NCBI GenBank assembly: GCA_003142615.1
Contig: PLMW01000047.1
Location: 1 to 62,103, forward strand
DNA: 62,103 bases
From: Opitutia bacterium
Lineage (GTDB): Bacteria > Verrucomicrobiota > Verrucomicrobiia > Opitutales > Opitutaceae
Direction of reading: 5' to 3'
In this document: positions 36,782-47,207 of the stretch, piece after piece
Layout of the letters: each line of letters starts with the position of its first letter
How positions within the stretch are numbered: position 1 is the first letter of the stretch
Made by a program: the position numbers and the translations under genes
The notes under the pieces: model-generated
Databases searched by the model: none
The model's input: only the letters and a program-made list of their open reading frames with translations
Told to the model about the DNA's origin: nothing

Positions 36782-36893
36782 TGGCTTCTTGGCTTCTGAA
36801 TCGATCGTTGCTTCCTCAGCTCATGGCTTCACGGCTTCTGAATTGATCGTACCTTTCTGGATGTGGCTTCCTGGCTTCTGAATTGAATCATCC
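36782..36893. repeat. Three tandem ~41-bp repeat units
   Basis: Units begin at 36782, 36824 and 36864. Each starts TGGCTTCNNGGCTTCTGAAT and continues with TGATCG-like sequence. Word GGCTTCTGAAT is exact in all three. The third unit contains the stop codon of the coiled-coil gene (36888-36890). These are the inverse of the ATTCAGAAGCC repeats seen at 28224 and 39503. Confidence 0.7.
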
Positions 36894-37520
36894 CGGTTGG
36901 CGCCGGCGCCGCCAGAGCGTCGGTGCGAGGAACCACGCTGCCAGCGCGATGATGACATACCATCGGCTTCGCTGCCACGCCAGGGCCAGGTAATGCAGCG
37001 TCTTCGACCGGTCCCGCTCCACGGCGGCCAGGTGGCGGTTCACCCGTTCCAGGTCGATTTCCACGCCATCCCGCTCCCATGCCGTCCGGATAATGGTGGT
37101 GCGCAATTCGGCGGCGCGGGCCGTCGCTTCGGTCTTCATCTTCTCGAGGTGGTCCAGACGCTCCTCCTTGGTGCGAACCTGGTCGACATCGCCAAACAGC
37201 TTGTCCCACACAGTGCGCCACCAGGTGTCGCCGGTGCGCAAAGCGGCGATCACGCGGTCCGCCGTGTGGCGGCGCTCCTGCTGCGCCGCCAGCCCGGTCT
37301 CGAGACTCGCGATGCGCTGCTTCACCTCACCCAGCGCCGCCTCTAGGTGTTGCTGCTCGCCCGTCAGCAGGCGCAGCGACTCGGACCGGCGCAGGTCGAA
37401 ATCGACGGGATCCCGGGCCGCGAGCCAGAAGGCGTACGCCCCGAGGCCGCCTGCGACGAGGAGCGCGGCCACGCCGGCCTTTTGCACCAGCCACAAAGCG
37501 AGTCTGGAGGATGGCGACAG
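36888..37520 (-). CDS. Membrane protein with a long coiled coil, unknown function
   Basis: A GTG at 37520 gives about 210 residues; a TTG at 37559 would add 13. The protein has a membrane helix near the N-terminus (LVQKAGVAALLVAGGLGAYAFW), a charged, mostly helical middle (EQQHLEAALGEVKQRIASLE, LDHLEKMKTEATARAAELRT) and a second membrane helix close to the C-terminus (WYVIIALAAWFLAP). The topology is a periplasmic or cytoplasmic coiled coil held at both ends. It is divergent from gdhA. No family is recognised. Confidence 0.7.
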   Translation of the reverse strand: MSPSSRLALWLVQKAGVAALLVAGGLGAYAFWLAARDPVDFDLRRSESLRLLTGEQQHLEAALGEVKQRIASLETGLAAQQERRHTADRVIAALRTGDTWWRTVWDKLFGDVDQVRTKEERLDHLEKMKTEATARAAELRTTIIRTAWERDGVEIDLERVNRHLAAVERDRSKTLHYLALAWQRSRWYVIIALAAWFLAPTLWRRRRQPG

Positions 37521-37658
37521 CACCCGCCGCCATCCTGCTACCCTCCGCGGCAAGGGCAAGGCCCAGTGTCGCTCCGAAGCCGTTTGCCAGGGCGACCCGC
37601 TTCCGCCAAGTTAGGCCACAAAGAAAAACCCTCAATTCTGGCCCAACCCTCCCACCCC

Positions 37659-38933
37659 ATGTCCAAGGCTGTTGTTTCCAAACTTTACGACTCCGACGTC
37701 TTCCGGATGGCCTGCCGCCAGTTCGACAAGGCGGCCGATGCCATCAACCTGCCGGAGGAGATCCGCGACCGCACCAAATATCCGCGCCGCTGCATGGCGG
37801 TGGCGCTGCCCATCAAGCGTGACAACGGCACCACCGTCGTCTTCGAGGGCTACCGGGTGCAGCACAGCCTTTCCACCGGCCCCTCCAAGGGCGGCATCCG
37901 CTTCCACCAGGACGTCACGCTCGGCGAGGTGGCCGCGCTCGCCATGTGGATGAGCTGGAAATGCTCGCTGGTGGGCCTGCCCTTCGGCGGCGCCAAGGGC
38001 GGCGTCATCGTCGACCCGTACAACCTCTCGGCGGGCGAGCTCGAGCGCCTCTCGCGCCGGTACATGCAGGAGATGGTCACCTTCCTTTCGCCGCGCGTCG
38101 ACATCGCCGCGCCCGACATGGGCACCAACGAGCAGATCATGGCATGGATGATGGACACTTATTCCAACCACGTCGGCCACGTCGAACCGGCCATCGTGAC
38201 CGGCAAGCCCATCTCCCTCGGCGGCTCGGAAGGCCGCCGCGAGGCCACCGGCCGCGGCGTGGCCTACCTGGTCAGGGCCTACCTCGACGACCTCAAGATC
38301 CCGGTGAACCAGGTCACCGTGGCCATCCAGGGCTTCGGCAACGTTGGCAACGAAAGCGCCGTGGCCCTCGCCGAATATGGCGCGAAGATCATCGCGATTT
38401 CCGACCACACCGCCGCCTTCCACAATCCGCAGGGCATCGATGTCAAAAAGGCGCTGCAATACGTGCAGTTCAACCGCGTGCTGCACGATTTCGACGGCGG
38501 CGAGCCGATCACCAACGAGCAGCTGCTCGAGCTACCCTGCACCGTCCTCGTGCCGGCGGCGGTGGAACGCGTCATCACGGAGGCCAACGCGCCGAAGCTC
38601 CGGTGCCGCATCCTCGCCGAGGCGGCCAACGGCCCGACGACCAACGGCGCCGATCGCGTGCTTGAGATGCGCGAGGAGATCGAGGTCATCCCCGACGTGC
38701 TCTGCAACTCCGGCGGCGTGATCGTCTCCTACTTCGAGTGGCTGCAGAACCTGCAGAACTACTACTGGACCCGTGACGAGGTGCTGACCAAGCTCTTCGC
38801 CATCCTCGACAAGGCGAAGGCGAGCGTCGAATACCAGAAGCGCAAGATGAAATTCAGCCGCCGGCTCGCGGCGCTCACCCTCGGCATCCAGCGCGTGGCG
38901 GAGGCCAAGCAGAAGCGCGGCCTGTTCCCGTGA
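37659..38933 (+). CDS. gdhA: Glutamate dehydrogenase
   Basis: This 424-residue enzyme interconverts glutamate and 2-oxoglutarate plus ammonia. The substrate-binding and catalytic segments GPSKGGIRFH and LPFGGAKGGV carry the conserved lysines. APDMGTNEQIMAWMMDTY is the family signature, and the Rossmann motif is GFGNVGNESA. Length and the C-terminal helical arm match the hexameric NAD- or NADP-dependent group of ~420 residues. Open codons before ATG 37659 belong to the opposite-strand neighbour. Confidence 0.94.
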   Translation: MSKAVVSKLYDSDVFRMACRQFDKAADAINLPEEIRDRTKYPRRCMAVALPIKRDNGTTVVFEGYRVQHSLSTGPSKGGIRFHQDVTLGEVAALAMWMSWKCSLVGLPFGGAKGGVIVDPYNLSAGELERLSRRYMQEMVTFLSPRVDIAAPDMGTNEQIMAWMMDTYSNHVGHVEPAIVTGKPISLGGSEGRREATGRGVAYLVRAYLDDLKIPVNQVTVAIQGFGNVGNESAVALAEYGAKIIAISDHTAAFHNPQGIDVKKALQYVQFNRVLHDFDGGEPITNEQLLELPCTVLVPAAVERVITEANAPKLRCRILAEAANGPTTNGADRVLEMREEIEVIPDVLCNSGGVIVSYFEWLQNLQNYYWTRDEVLTKLFAILDKAKASVEYQKRKMKFSRRLAALTLGIQRVAEAKQKRGLFP

Positions 38934-39020
38934 GTTTCCCGCCCCCTTGAAAAGAATTCATCAACCGGCCGGGGCCTTGCCGCGCACTACCGCAACCACC
39001 AACCCTTAATCACCATCGCC

Positions 39021-39452
39021 ATGTTCAAGGAATTCCGTGAGTTCGCCATGAAGGGAAGCGTCGTCGATCTCGCCGTGGGCGTGATCGTGGGCGGTGCGTT
39101 TGGAACCATCGTCACTTCGTTCGTGAATGACGTGATCATGCCGCCGATCGGCCTCCTCGTCGGCGGGGTAGAATTCACCAACCTTTTTGTCGTGCTGAAG
39201 GTCGGGACGGAGAAGCCCGGACCCTATGCGTCGTTGAGTGCCGCGAAGCAGGCGGGCGCGGTCACGCTCAATGTTGGCGTCTTCCTGAACACGCTCATCA
39301 ACTTTCTCATCGTCGCGGGGGCGATGTTCGTCGTGGTGAAGCTCGTCAACCGCCTGCGCCGGCAATACACCGCGCCCCCGGCGCCGACCGCCGCGCCGCG
39401 CACGGAAGTGCTCCTCGAGGAAATCCGCGACCTGCTGAAGAAGCGCCCGTAG
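39021..39452 (+). CDS. mscL: Large-conductance mechanosensitive channel
   Basis: MscL opens under membrane tension to release solutes during osmotic downshock. The 143-residue protein starts with the amphipathic [20 protein letters not shown], followed by the pore helix [20 protein letters not shown], the periplasmic loop, the second helix ([19 protein letters not shown]) and a C-terminal helical bundle ([14 protein letters not shown]). All parts are present. Confidence 0.96.
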   Translation: MFKEFREFAMKGSVVDLAVGVIVGGAFGTIVTSFVNDVIMPPIGLLVGGVEFTNLFVVLKVGTEKPGPYASLSAAKQAGAVTLNVGVFLNTLINFLIVAGAMFVVVKLVNRLRRQYTAPPAPTAAPRTEVLLEEIRDLLKKRP

Positions 39453-39502
39453 CGCGGTGCCTTGGCCCACGTTTTTATTCAGCAAAGGTCGCGACGGGAT
39501 TC

Positions 39503-39554
39503 ATTCAGAAGCCAGGAAACCAGGAGAGCGCCGCCGGCCATGCGCTGGTTTCCT
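39503..39554. terminator. Repeat-derived hairpin between mscL and a stress-protein gene
   Basis: AGGAAACCAG (39514-39523) pairs exactly with CTGGTTTCCT (39545-39554), directly after the repeat word ATTCAGAAGCC at 39503. The two flanking genes converge, so the hairpin may end transcription from both sides, though no long T run follows. It belongs to the CAGGAAGCC repeat family. Confidence 0.55.
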
Positions 39555-39598
39555 CCTGCTTCGTGTGCTTCTTGCCTTCGTGGCGACGATCCATCCCC

Positions 39599-40444
39599 TC
39601 ACCTAAACAGCAGCACGGGGACCTTGCAGCGGCGGATCATCGCGGTGGTGGTGCTGCCGATGATGAGCTGGCGGATGCGGCTGTGGCCGTACGCGCCCAT
39701 GATGAGCAGGTTGATCCCCCGCCCCTCCACGTAAGTACTGATCTCGTTGTCCGCCATGCCCACGAGCATCTGGCACACCGGCGCGCAGCCCGCGGCGCGC
39801 AGCACGCCCTCGGCGGCCTGCAGGGTCTTGAGCGCGGCCTCCTCCTCGTTGCGCGCCGCCACGGTCACGAGATGCAGTTCGAGATCCTTGAAGGCCGACG
39901 AGGTGGACAGGAATTCCAGCGCCTTCTGGCAGCTCTTGCTGCCGTCGTAGGCGAAGAGCGCGCGCTCCACCGGCTTGAAGGCGCGTGAGGTGACCAGGCA
40001 GGGCTTGTGGCTGGCGCGCACCACGCGCTCCATGGTCGAGCCGAGGTGCTCGGTGGCGAAGTTGGCGTTCTCGCCGCGCTTGCCGAGCATGATCAGGTCG
40101 ACGTGCGCCTCGAAGTCATGGAATGTGTCGACGAGGAAGCCGAGCTTGTGCGTGAAGGTCGCGGTCGGGGGCGGTGTTTTCGCGGCAAAATGCTTCCGCG
40201 CCTGCTCGAGAATCGCCTTGGCCCGCTCCTGTTCGAACTCCTGCAGCTTGCCAAGCACGGCCTGGTAGGGCTGCACGCCGAGGCTGCCGCTGAGGTCGGC
40301 GACCATAGGCACCTCGAACTGGCGCAGGTCGGAGACATAGAGGACTTCGAGCGCGGCGCCGGTGCGCTGGGCCATCCAGGCCGCGTAGTCGTAGCAGACA
40401 AACGAGTAGGCCGAACCGTCGGTGCAGACGAGGATCTTGTTCAT
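39599..40444 (-). CDS. Two-domain universal stress protein
   Basis: This 281-residue protein contains two Usp folds in tandem. The first begins MNKILVCTDGSAYSFVCYDY. The second begins near residue 155 (PVERALFAYDGSKSCQKALE) and ends with the ATP-binding type motif MGAYGHSRIRQLIIGSTTTAM. In the first half the motif is degenerate (MLGKRGENANFATEHLGSTME). It likely binds nucleotide in the second domain. It lies upstream of no partner; glgC follows on the same strand further right. Confidence 0.88.
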   Translation of the reverse strand: MNKILVCTDGSAYSFVCYDYAAWMAQRTGAALEVLYVSDLRQFEVPMVADLSGSLGVQPYQAVLGKLQEFEQERAKAILEQARKHFAAKTPPPTATFTHKLGFLVDTFHDFEAHVDLIMLGKRGENANFATEHLGSTMERVVRASHKPCLVTSRAFKPVERALFAYDGSKSCQKALEFLSTSSAFKDLELHLVTVAARNEEEAALKTLQAAEGVLRAAGCAPVCQMLVGMADNEISTYVEGRGINLLIMGAYGHSRIRQLIIGSTTTAMIRRCKVPVLLFR

Positions 40445-40531
40445 GGCGCGTCCCCCGTTGAAGGGTTCAAACTTGCGGTGAGTGCTTTGTTTTCCTGGCT
40501 GCCGTCATGCTGACACGCATGCCGGCCGGCG

Positions 40532-41818
40532 TCAAATCGTCGTGCCGGGCGGGATGACCGCGCCCTTGGGCACCACGAGCACGCCGTCGCGGATCATGAC
40601 GTCGTGCGGGTAGTCGCCGTTGGGTTTGCCCTCGGGCGAGAGCACGCTGCCGTCGCCAATGCGGGCATTCTTGTCGATGATGGAGCCGCGGATGCGGCAG
40701 TTGTACCCCACGCCGACGTTGGGAATGCCCCGGGCGGCGTTTTCCTTCACCTCGGTCTCGCTCTCGTAGAAGTCGGCGCCCATCATGACCACGTCCTCGA
40801 GGGACGAACCCTCGCGCACCATGGAGCGGATGCCGATGACGCAGTGCTTGAGCGTGGTGTCGGTGATGATCGAGCCGTCGCCGACGACCACGTGGTCGAT
40901 GAAGCATTTGTTGATCTTGGTGGCCGGCAGGAAACGGGCGTGGGTGTAGATCGGCGTGGTGTGCGTATAAAAATTGAAGGGGGGCAGCGGCTGGGCGAAC
41001 GCGAGGTTGGCCTCAAAGAAGGACCGCACGGTCCCGATGTCCTCCCAGTAGCCCTCGAAAATGTAGGCGAAGAGGCGCTTTTTGCCGAGGAGGCTGGGAA
41101 TGACCTCCTTGCCGAAGTCGGTCATTTGGTTGTCGAGGGCATCCTGCAGCACGTCGCGGCTGAACAGGTAGATGCCCATCGAGGCGAGGCAGCGTTTTTC
41201 GGCCGAGGGCGTGGTCAGGCGCGCCTCCAGCGCCGGGCTGATGGCGAAGCTGTTGATGACCGCGGGATCCTTGGGCTTTTCGGCGAACTGCCTGATCTCA
41301 AGGCTGTCCTCCACGCGCATCACCCCGAGGCTTTCGACCTTCGCGGCGGGAACCGGAAGGGCCGCGATCGTCACGTCGGCCTCGGTGAGGATATGCTGGG
41401 CGATGACTTTGCGGAAATCCATCCGGTAGAGCTGGTCGCCCGAGAGGATGAGCACGTAGTCGTGCGGGTGGGTGCGGAAGTGCACGAAGTTGCGGCGTAC
41501 GGCATCCGCCGTGCCCTGGTACCAGTCGGTGCTCTTCATTGTCTGCTCGGCCGCCATGATGTCGACAAAGCCCCGGCCAAACGAATCGAAGTGGTAGGTG
41601 CTCTGCACGTGGCGGTGCAATGACGCCGTGTTGTACTGCGTGAGCAGAAAAATGCGATTGATGCCCGAGTTGAGGCAGTTGCTGATCGGGATGTCGACCA
41701 GGCGGTACTTGCCCGCCAAGGGCACCGCCGGCTTGGAGCGTTCCTTGGTCAGGGGATAGAGGCGGGTGCCGCGGCCGCCGCCCATGATGACCGCGAGCAC
41801 GCTGGGGTTGATGTTCAT
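40532..41818 (-). CDS. glgC: Glucose-1-phosphate adenylyltransferase
   Basis: GlgC makes ADP-glucose, the committed step of glycogen synthesis. From ATG 41818 the protein is 428 residues: pyrophosphorylase motif GGGRGTRLYPLTKERSKPAV, regulatory and substrate segments YQGTADAVRRN and LSGDQLYRMD, sugar-binding FAEKPKDP, and a C-terminal left-handed beta helix (IIDKNARIGDGSVL). The N-terminal region around SKPAVPLAGKYRLVDIPISN is typical of the allosteric bacterial/plant group. Confidence 0.95.
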   Translation of the reverse strand: MNINPSVLAVIMGGGRGTRLYPLTKERSKPAVPLAGKYRLVDIPISNCLNSGINRIFLLTQYNTASLHRHVQSTYHFDSFGRGFVDIMAAEQTMKSTDWYQGTADAVRRNFVHFRTHPHDYVLILSGDQLYRMDFRKVIAQHILTEADVTIAALPVPAAKVESLGVMRVEDSLEIRQFAEKPKDPAVINSFAISPALEARLTTPSAEKRCLASMGIYLFSRDVLQDALDNQMTDFGKEVIPSLLGKKRLFAYIFEGYWEDIGTVRSFFEANLAFAQPLPPFNFYTHTTPIYTHARFLPATKINKCFIDHVVVGDGSIITDTTLKHCVIGIRSMVREGSSLEDVVMMGADFYESETEVKENAARGIPNVGVGYNCRIRGSIIDKNARIGDGSVLSPEGKPNGDYPHDVMIRDGVLVVPKGAVIPPGTTI

Positions 41819-42020
41819 GGAAATGGGAGGAGGCGCGAGCGTCCGACGGTGCGTCCGGCCGTTCCGGGTTTTGTACAAAACCGCCAACCGTGGGATTCAG
41901 GATTCCACGCGGGATTATACTGACCGGGACCCCGGAGGGTGGACGCTTTGTCGGGCACTCAATAACCTTGCTCAAATTTTGCCAGACTCCCTAAAATCGC
42001 GAGCTTAAAGAAAGCAACTT

Positions 42021-43871
<1,851 letters not shown>

Positions 43872-43900
43872 CCGGATTCGTCGAAGCCGGGGCCCTGTAT

Positions 43901-44006
43901 CCGCACAATAAAGTTGGAAACCGGATAATAAAGTCGGCAACCGTACAATAAAGATGGCAACTGAAGGCCTGCCGGATCGTCATCCGCAGACAATAAAGTT
44001 GGCTCC
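43901..44006. repeat. Tandem 20-bp repeats with core ACAATAAAGTTGGCAA
   Basis: Three contiguous 20-bp units occupy 43901-43920, 43921-43940 and 43941-43960, each CCG-N-ATAATAAAG-like followed by TNGGNAA. A fourth copy (CAATAAAGTTGGC) lies at 43991-44003. Multiple short direct repeats like these are typical of transposase-binding ends of IS21-like or Tn7/Mu-like elements. No transposase remains beside them. Confidence 0.7.
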
Positions 44007-44177
44007 TGACGAAAGTCATTCGTCTCCATAGAGATGCCGACATCTTTGGATCTGATCCGGGCACTATGGACGATAGTCACAGCCTCGTGTGCACGTAAGG
44101 AAGCCTCGGCGATAGGCATCGGTGTCCGGTAACCTGGAAACCCTTCCCTTTGAGATACACCCTGACGGGGCCGAGAA

Positions 44178-44212
44178 CGGAGTCGTGGCGCAGCCACTGC
44201 CGACGGACTCCG
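44178..44212. other. Compound hairpin in a geneless stretch
   Basis: In the gene-free region 43872-44291, CGGAGTC (44178-44184) pairs with GACTCCG (44206-44212), and between them GTGGC (44185-44189) pairs with GCCAC (44193-44197). No T run follows. It may be a remnant of an RNA or an element end. Apart from this and the 20-bp repeats the stretch shows nothing I can identify. Confidence 0.3.
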
Positions 44213-44291
44213 CCTGGGTTCCTAGCGATGGTGACAGTGACCGGCCGCAGTTTGAGCGCTGACAGCGCCACCTTCGATCGGGCCTGATACG

Positions 44292-44702
44292 TTAGATTCC
44301 AGGGAAGAAGTTGCGAATCTCACGGATTCCGCCTTCCAAATTGACCAAGGAGGCGCGCGGAGGCGGGATAAGTGGACGGACCTTTCGAGCAGGCACGGGA
44401 TCGGCAAGAAGCCGCTTCGTCTTTGCCTGGTCGAGACGGATTACGACTCTCTGCGTTTGGATTATTTTCCCAACCACTTTCGCGTATCCAATGATGCCGT
44501 GATCGCCATCACCTGTGTAGATAAAGAGTTCGTCCCCAAGGCACACCTTGTCGAAGTTGTGATAGACCCCCCATCCGCGGTCTTTGATGCGGCCCGGAAA
44601 GACGAAATCACGGAAGGACTCATATGACGTCCGAACGCGGCGGCGCGTGTCCACGAAATAGTAGCCAGACCTTTTCGAGATGGGGTAAAGCCAGGAGTTC
44701 AT
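44292..44702 (-). CDS. EVE/PUA-like domain protein
   Basis: From ATG 44702 the protein is 136 residues. MNSWLYPISKRSGYYF is followed by SFRDFVFPGRIKDRGWGVYHNFDKV, LGDELFIYTGDGDHGIIGYAKVVGKI and RLDQAKTKRLLADPV. The order of a Trp-containing start, a pocket-forming RDRGWG-like strand and a GDELFIY-G-DHGIIGYA core resembles EVE/PUA folds that bind modified bases in DNA or RNA. Such proteins are often found beside restriction or defence genes, though none is intact here. The assignment is tentative. Confidence 0.5.
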   Translation of the reverse strand: MNSWLYPISKRSGYYFVDTRRRVRTSYESFRDFVFPGRIKDRGWGVYHNFDKVCLGDELFIYTGDGDHGIIGYAKVVGKIIQTQRVVIRLDQAKTKRLLADPVPARKVRPLIPPPRASLVNLEGGIREIRNFFPGI

Positions 44703-44886
44703 GCTCCGTCCCAATAAACCAAACGTTCCAACTAGGCAAAGTGAATCCGGGGCGCGCCTTCCTTGCGCATCGCCAGCCACGCTTTTGCGGTCGCCTCGCG
44801 GCCGTGCGGCCGCTAAGCTGTGATGCGTTCTCGGGCTTGGGCGGGGAGCGCGGGTTGATACGCCAAATAGCCCGGCGCGACACCGA

Positions 44887-45657
44887 ATGCGAATCCTCCA
44901 CGTCAGCGACTTTCACTACCGGAAGCCCTGGTTCGCCTGGCTGGCCACTCAGGCGCCTGACTGCGACCTCATCTGTCACACGGGCGACTTCCTCGACCTC
45001 TTCGGCAGCGTCCCCGTCCCCGACCAGATCCGGCGGGTGGCCAGTTGGCTGGCCCGCCTGAGGAGCTCCCTGCTCTTCTGCTCAGGGAACCACGACGTCG
45101 AGGCGGAGGCCGGCCAGGCCGGCGCCTGGCTCCGGGGCCTGCTCTCGCCGTTCGCGTGGGGGGACGGGACTATCATGAGCCGCAGCGGCGTCACTCTCGT
45201 GTCGTCTGGCTGGGGTACCCCGTGCCACCTCGAGGGGCCGGCCGACGTCCTGCTCCGCCACGCCCCGCCGGGCGGCTGCGCCACGGCCGTCTCGAGGGCC
45301 GACGGCCGGGACTGGGGCGACTTCGAGCTGGGCGAGGACCTGCGGTCAGGGCTGATCCCGGCCATGGACATCGTGCTCTCCGGCCACCAGCACGCGCCCC
45401 GATGCTGGCACGCCCGTTGCGGCGCCGCCGTTTCGTTCAACCCCGGCTTCAACGCCGGGGCCGAGGTGCCCAACTACATTCTGCTCGACCTCGCCGGCCG
45501 TCGCATGGCGCGGTGGCACGAGGGCGGGCAGCTGGCCGGCGCCCTGCGCCTGACGGACACGCCCGACCCCGCCGCGGACGACCGCATTGCGGCGCGCAGG
45601 AGGCCGCGCATCGCGCCGGGGCACCCAAAACACCCGTGCTGTGAGCATGAGCCGTGA
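44887..45657 (+). CDS. Calcineurin-like metallophosphoesterase
   Basis: This 256-residue protein shows all metallophosphoesterase blocks: VSDFHYRKPW (D-x-H), HTGDFLDLF (GDxxD), CSGNHDVEAEA (GNHD), LLRHAPP and LSGHQHAPRCW (GHxH). It would hydrolyse phosphomono- or diesters with two metal ions; the substrate is unknown. The last ~35 residues are Arg/Pro-rich and poorly ordered. It lies 73 bp before the radical SAM gene on the same strand and may be co-transcribed with it. Confidence 0.88.
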   Translation: MRILHVSDFHYRKPWFAWLATQAPDCDLICHTGDFLDLFGSVPVPDQIRRVASWLARLRSSLLFCSGNHDVEAEAGQAGAWLRGLLSPFAWGDGTIMSRSGVTLVSSGWGTPCHLEGPADVLLRHAPPGGCATAVSRADGRDWGDFELGEDLRSGLIPAMDIVLSGHQHAPRCWHARCGAAVSFNPGFNAGAEVPNYILLDLAGRRMARWHEGGQLAGALRLTDTPDPAADDRIAARRRPRIAPGHPKHPCCEHEP

Positions 45658-45730
45658 ACGATGCCCACGTTTGCGTTGGCCACTCGAGCGTGTGGCCATT
45701 ATCCTGTGAAGGTTCTTGGGTCCACACCAT

Positions 45731-46999
45731 ATGAAGGTTCTTCTCGTCTCCGCGAACACGGAAAAAACAAGCATCGTGCCGCTGCCGTTGGGCCTGGCTT
45801 GTGTTGCCGCCGCATGCCGGAGGGCCGGCCACGAAGTGCTTCTGGTGAACCTCATGTTTGAGGCCGATACGGAATCAGCCATTCGGGACTCCATCGCGGC
45901 GTTCCACCCCGGCGTCATCGGGATTTCAGTGCGCAACATTGATGACCAGAACATGACCTGCCCTAGATTCCTGTTGCCTCCGGTTCGGGAGGTGGTGGCG
46001 ATCTGCCGGACCCTGGAGAAAGCCCCGATCATCCTTGGCGGGGCCGGGTACAGCATCTTCCCCGAAAGCGCGTTGCGATACTTGGGGGCGGACATGGGAA
46101 TCCGGGGCGAGGGAGAGACCGCTTTCCCTGCGCTGCTGGAGTGCTTGGTCAACGGCGCTGACGTGGGCGGGTTACCCGGCCTTTACCTGCCAGGCCGCCC
46201 GCCCGCCGGCAGGACCTTTGCCACCCATCTCGACGACTTGCCGCTCCCGGAACCCGAACTCTGGATTCCAGCCGTTTCCGACAAGGATGAACTCTGGATA
46301 CCCGTACAGGGCAAGCGCGGCTGCCCGATGGATTGCAGCTTCTGCTCAACGAAGGAGATCGAGGGACGAAGGATCCGGAGACGCTCTTCGGAAGCGATCG
46401 TCGACTGGCTGGAGGAGGTGGCGTCGCGCGGTTTCCGTAACTTCGTCTTTGTCGACAGCACGTTCAACATTCCGCCGTCCTATGCCAAGGAGCTCTGCCG
46501 GGCGATCCTACAGCGGGGCCTCGACATTAACCTGTGGTGCATCGTCTACCCCAAGTGGGTCGACCGAGAGGTGGTGGAATTGATGGCGCGGGCCGGCTGC
46601 CGCCATGTCAGCCTCGGCTTTGAAAGCGGCTCGGACTCGTTGCTGGGAAGCTTTAACAAGAGGTTCAAGGCCGAGGAGGTCAGAACCGTCTCAGGGATGT
46701 TTGCTGAAGCTGGCATCCGGCGTACGGGCTTCCTCCTCCTCGGGGGTCCCGGCGAAACCAGGGAGACGACCGAGGAAAGCCTTTCCTTTGCCGATTCGCT
46801 GGACCTGGACGCCTTGAAGATCACGGTGGGCCTGCGGATTTATCCGGGGACCGCGCTTGCTGCCACCGCGCTCGCCGAAGGGGTCATTCAACCCGACGAC
46901 GACCTGCTTTGGCCGGGGTTCTACCTGGCACCCCCGCTGAGGGAGTGGCTCCCCGAGCGGATTGCTGACTATGGAAACTCGCGCTCGTCGGTGATGTAG
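45731..46999 (+). CDS. B12-binding-domain radical SAM protein
   Basis: From ATG 45731 the protein is 422 residues. The N-terminal half (MKVLLVSANTEKTSIVPLPL, IILGGAGYSIFPESAL, GIRGEGETAFPALL) is the cobalamin-binding fold typical of this group, though a classical D-x-H-x2-G loop is not visible. RGCPMDCSFCSTK supplies the CxxxCxxC that binds the 4Fe-4S cluster. The barrel continues to FLLLGGPGETRETTEESL. Related enzymes methylate unreactive carbons or modify peptides and natural products. No biosynthetic cluster is adjacent, so the substrate is open. Confidence 0.88.
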   Translation: MKVLLVSANTEKTSIVPLPLGLACVAAACRRAGHEVLLVNLMFEADTESAIRDSIAAFHPGVIGISVRNIDDQNMTCPRFLLPPVREVVAICRTLEKAPIILGGAGYSIFPESALRYLGADMGIRGEGETAFPALLECLVNGADVGGLPGLYLPGRPPAGRTFATHLDDLPLPEPELWIPAVSDKDELWIPVQGKRGCPMDCSFCSTKEIEGRRIRRRSSEAIVDWLEEVASRGFRNFVFVDSTFNIPPSYAKELCRAILQRGLDINLWCIVYPKWVDREVVELMARAGCRHVSLGFESGSDSLLGSFNKRFKAEEVRTVSGMFAEAGIRRTGFLLLGGPGETRETTEESLSFADSLDLDALKITVGLRIYPGTALAATALAEGVIQPDDDLLWPGFYLAPPLREWLPERIADYGNSRSSVM

Positions 47000-47207
47000 G
47001 CCGGCGACCTTGTCGCCCCTTCCAAGGTTCTCCCGGCTTTCGTGTGGGTAAGGGAGCCTGAAACAGACAGGATGGAGGGAAGCGCTGTTGCCATCTTTTG
47101 CTCGACGTCAACGGTGAGACCCGACCGGAGCGGGCGCGTGGCGGGCGTCGGCAAGACGCGAGGCCAATCCTCGCTCTGCCTCTGACAACGGGTCCCTTTC
47201 TCGGGCC

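Noticed and set aside
41888-42020. glmS ribozyme upstream of glmS
   Set aside because: No ribozyme core sequence or cleavage-site context is seen in the leader.
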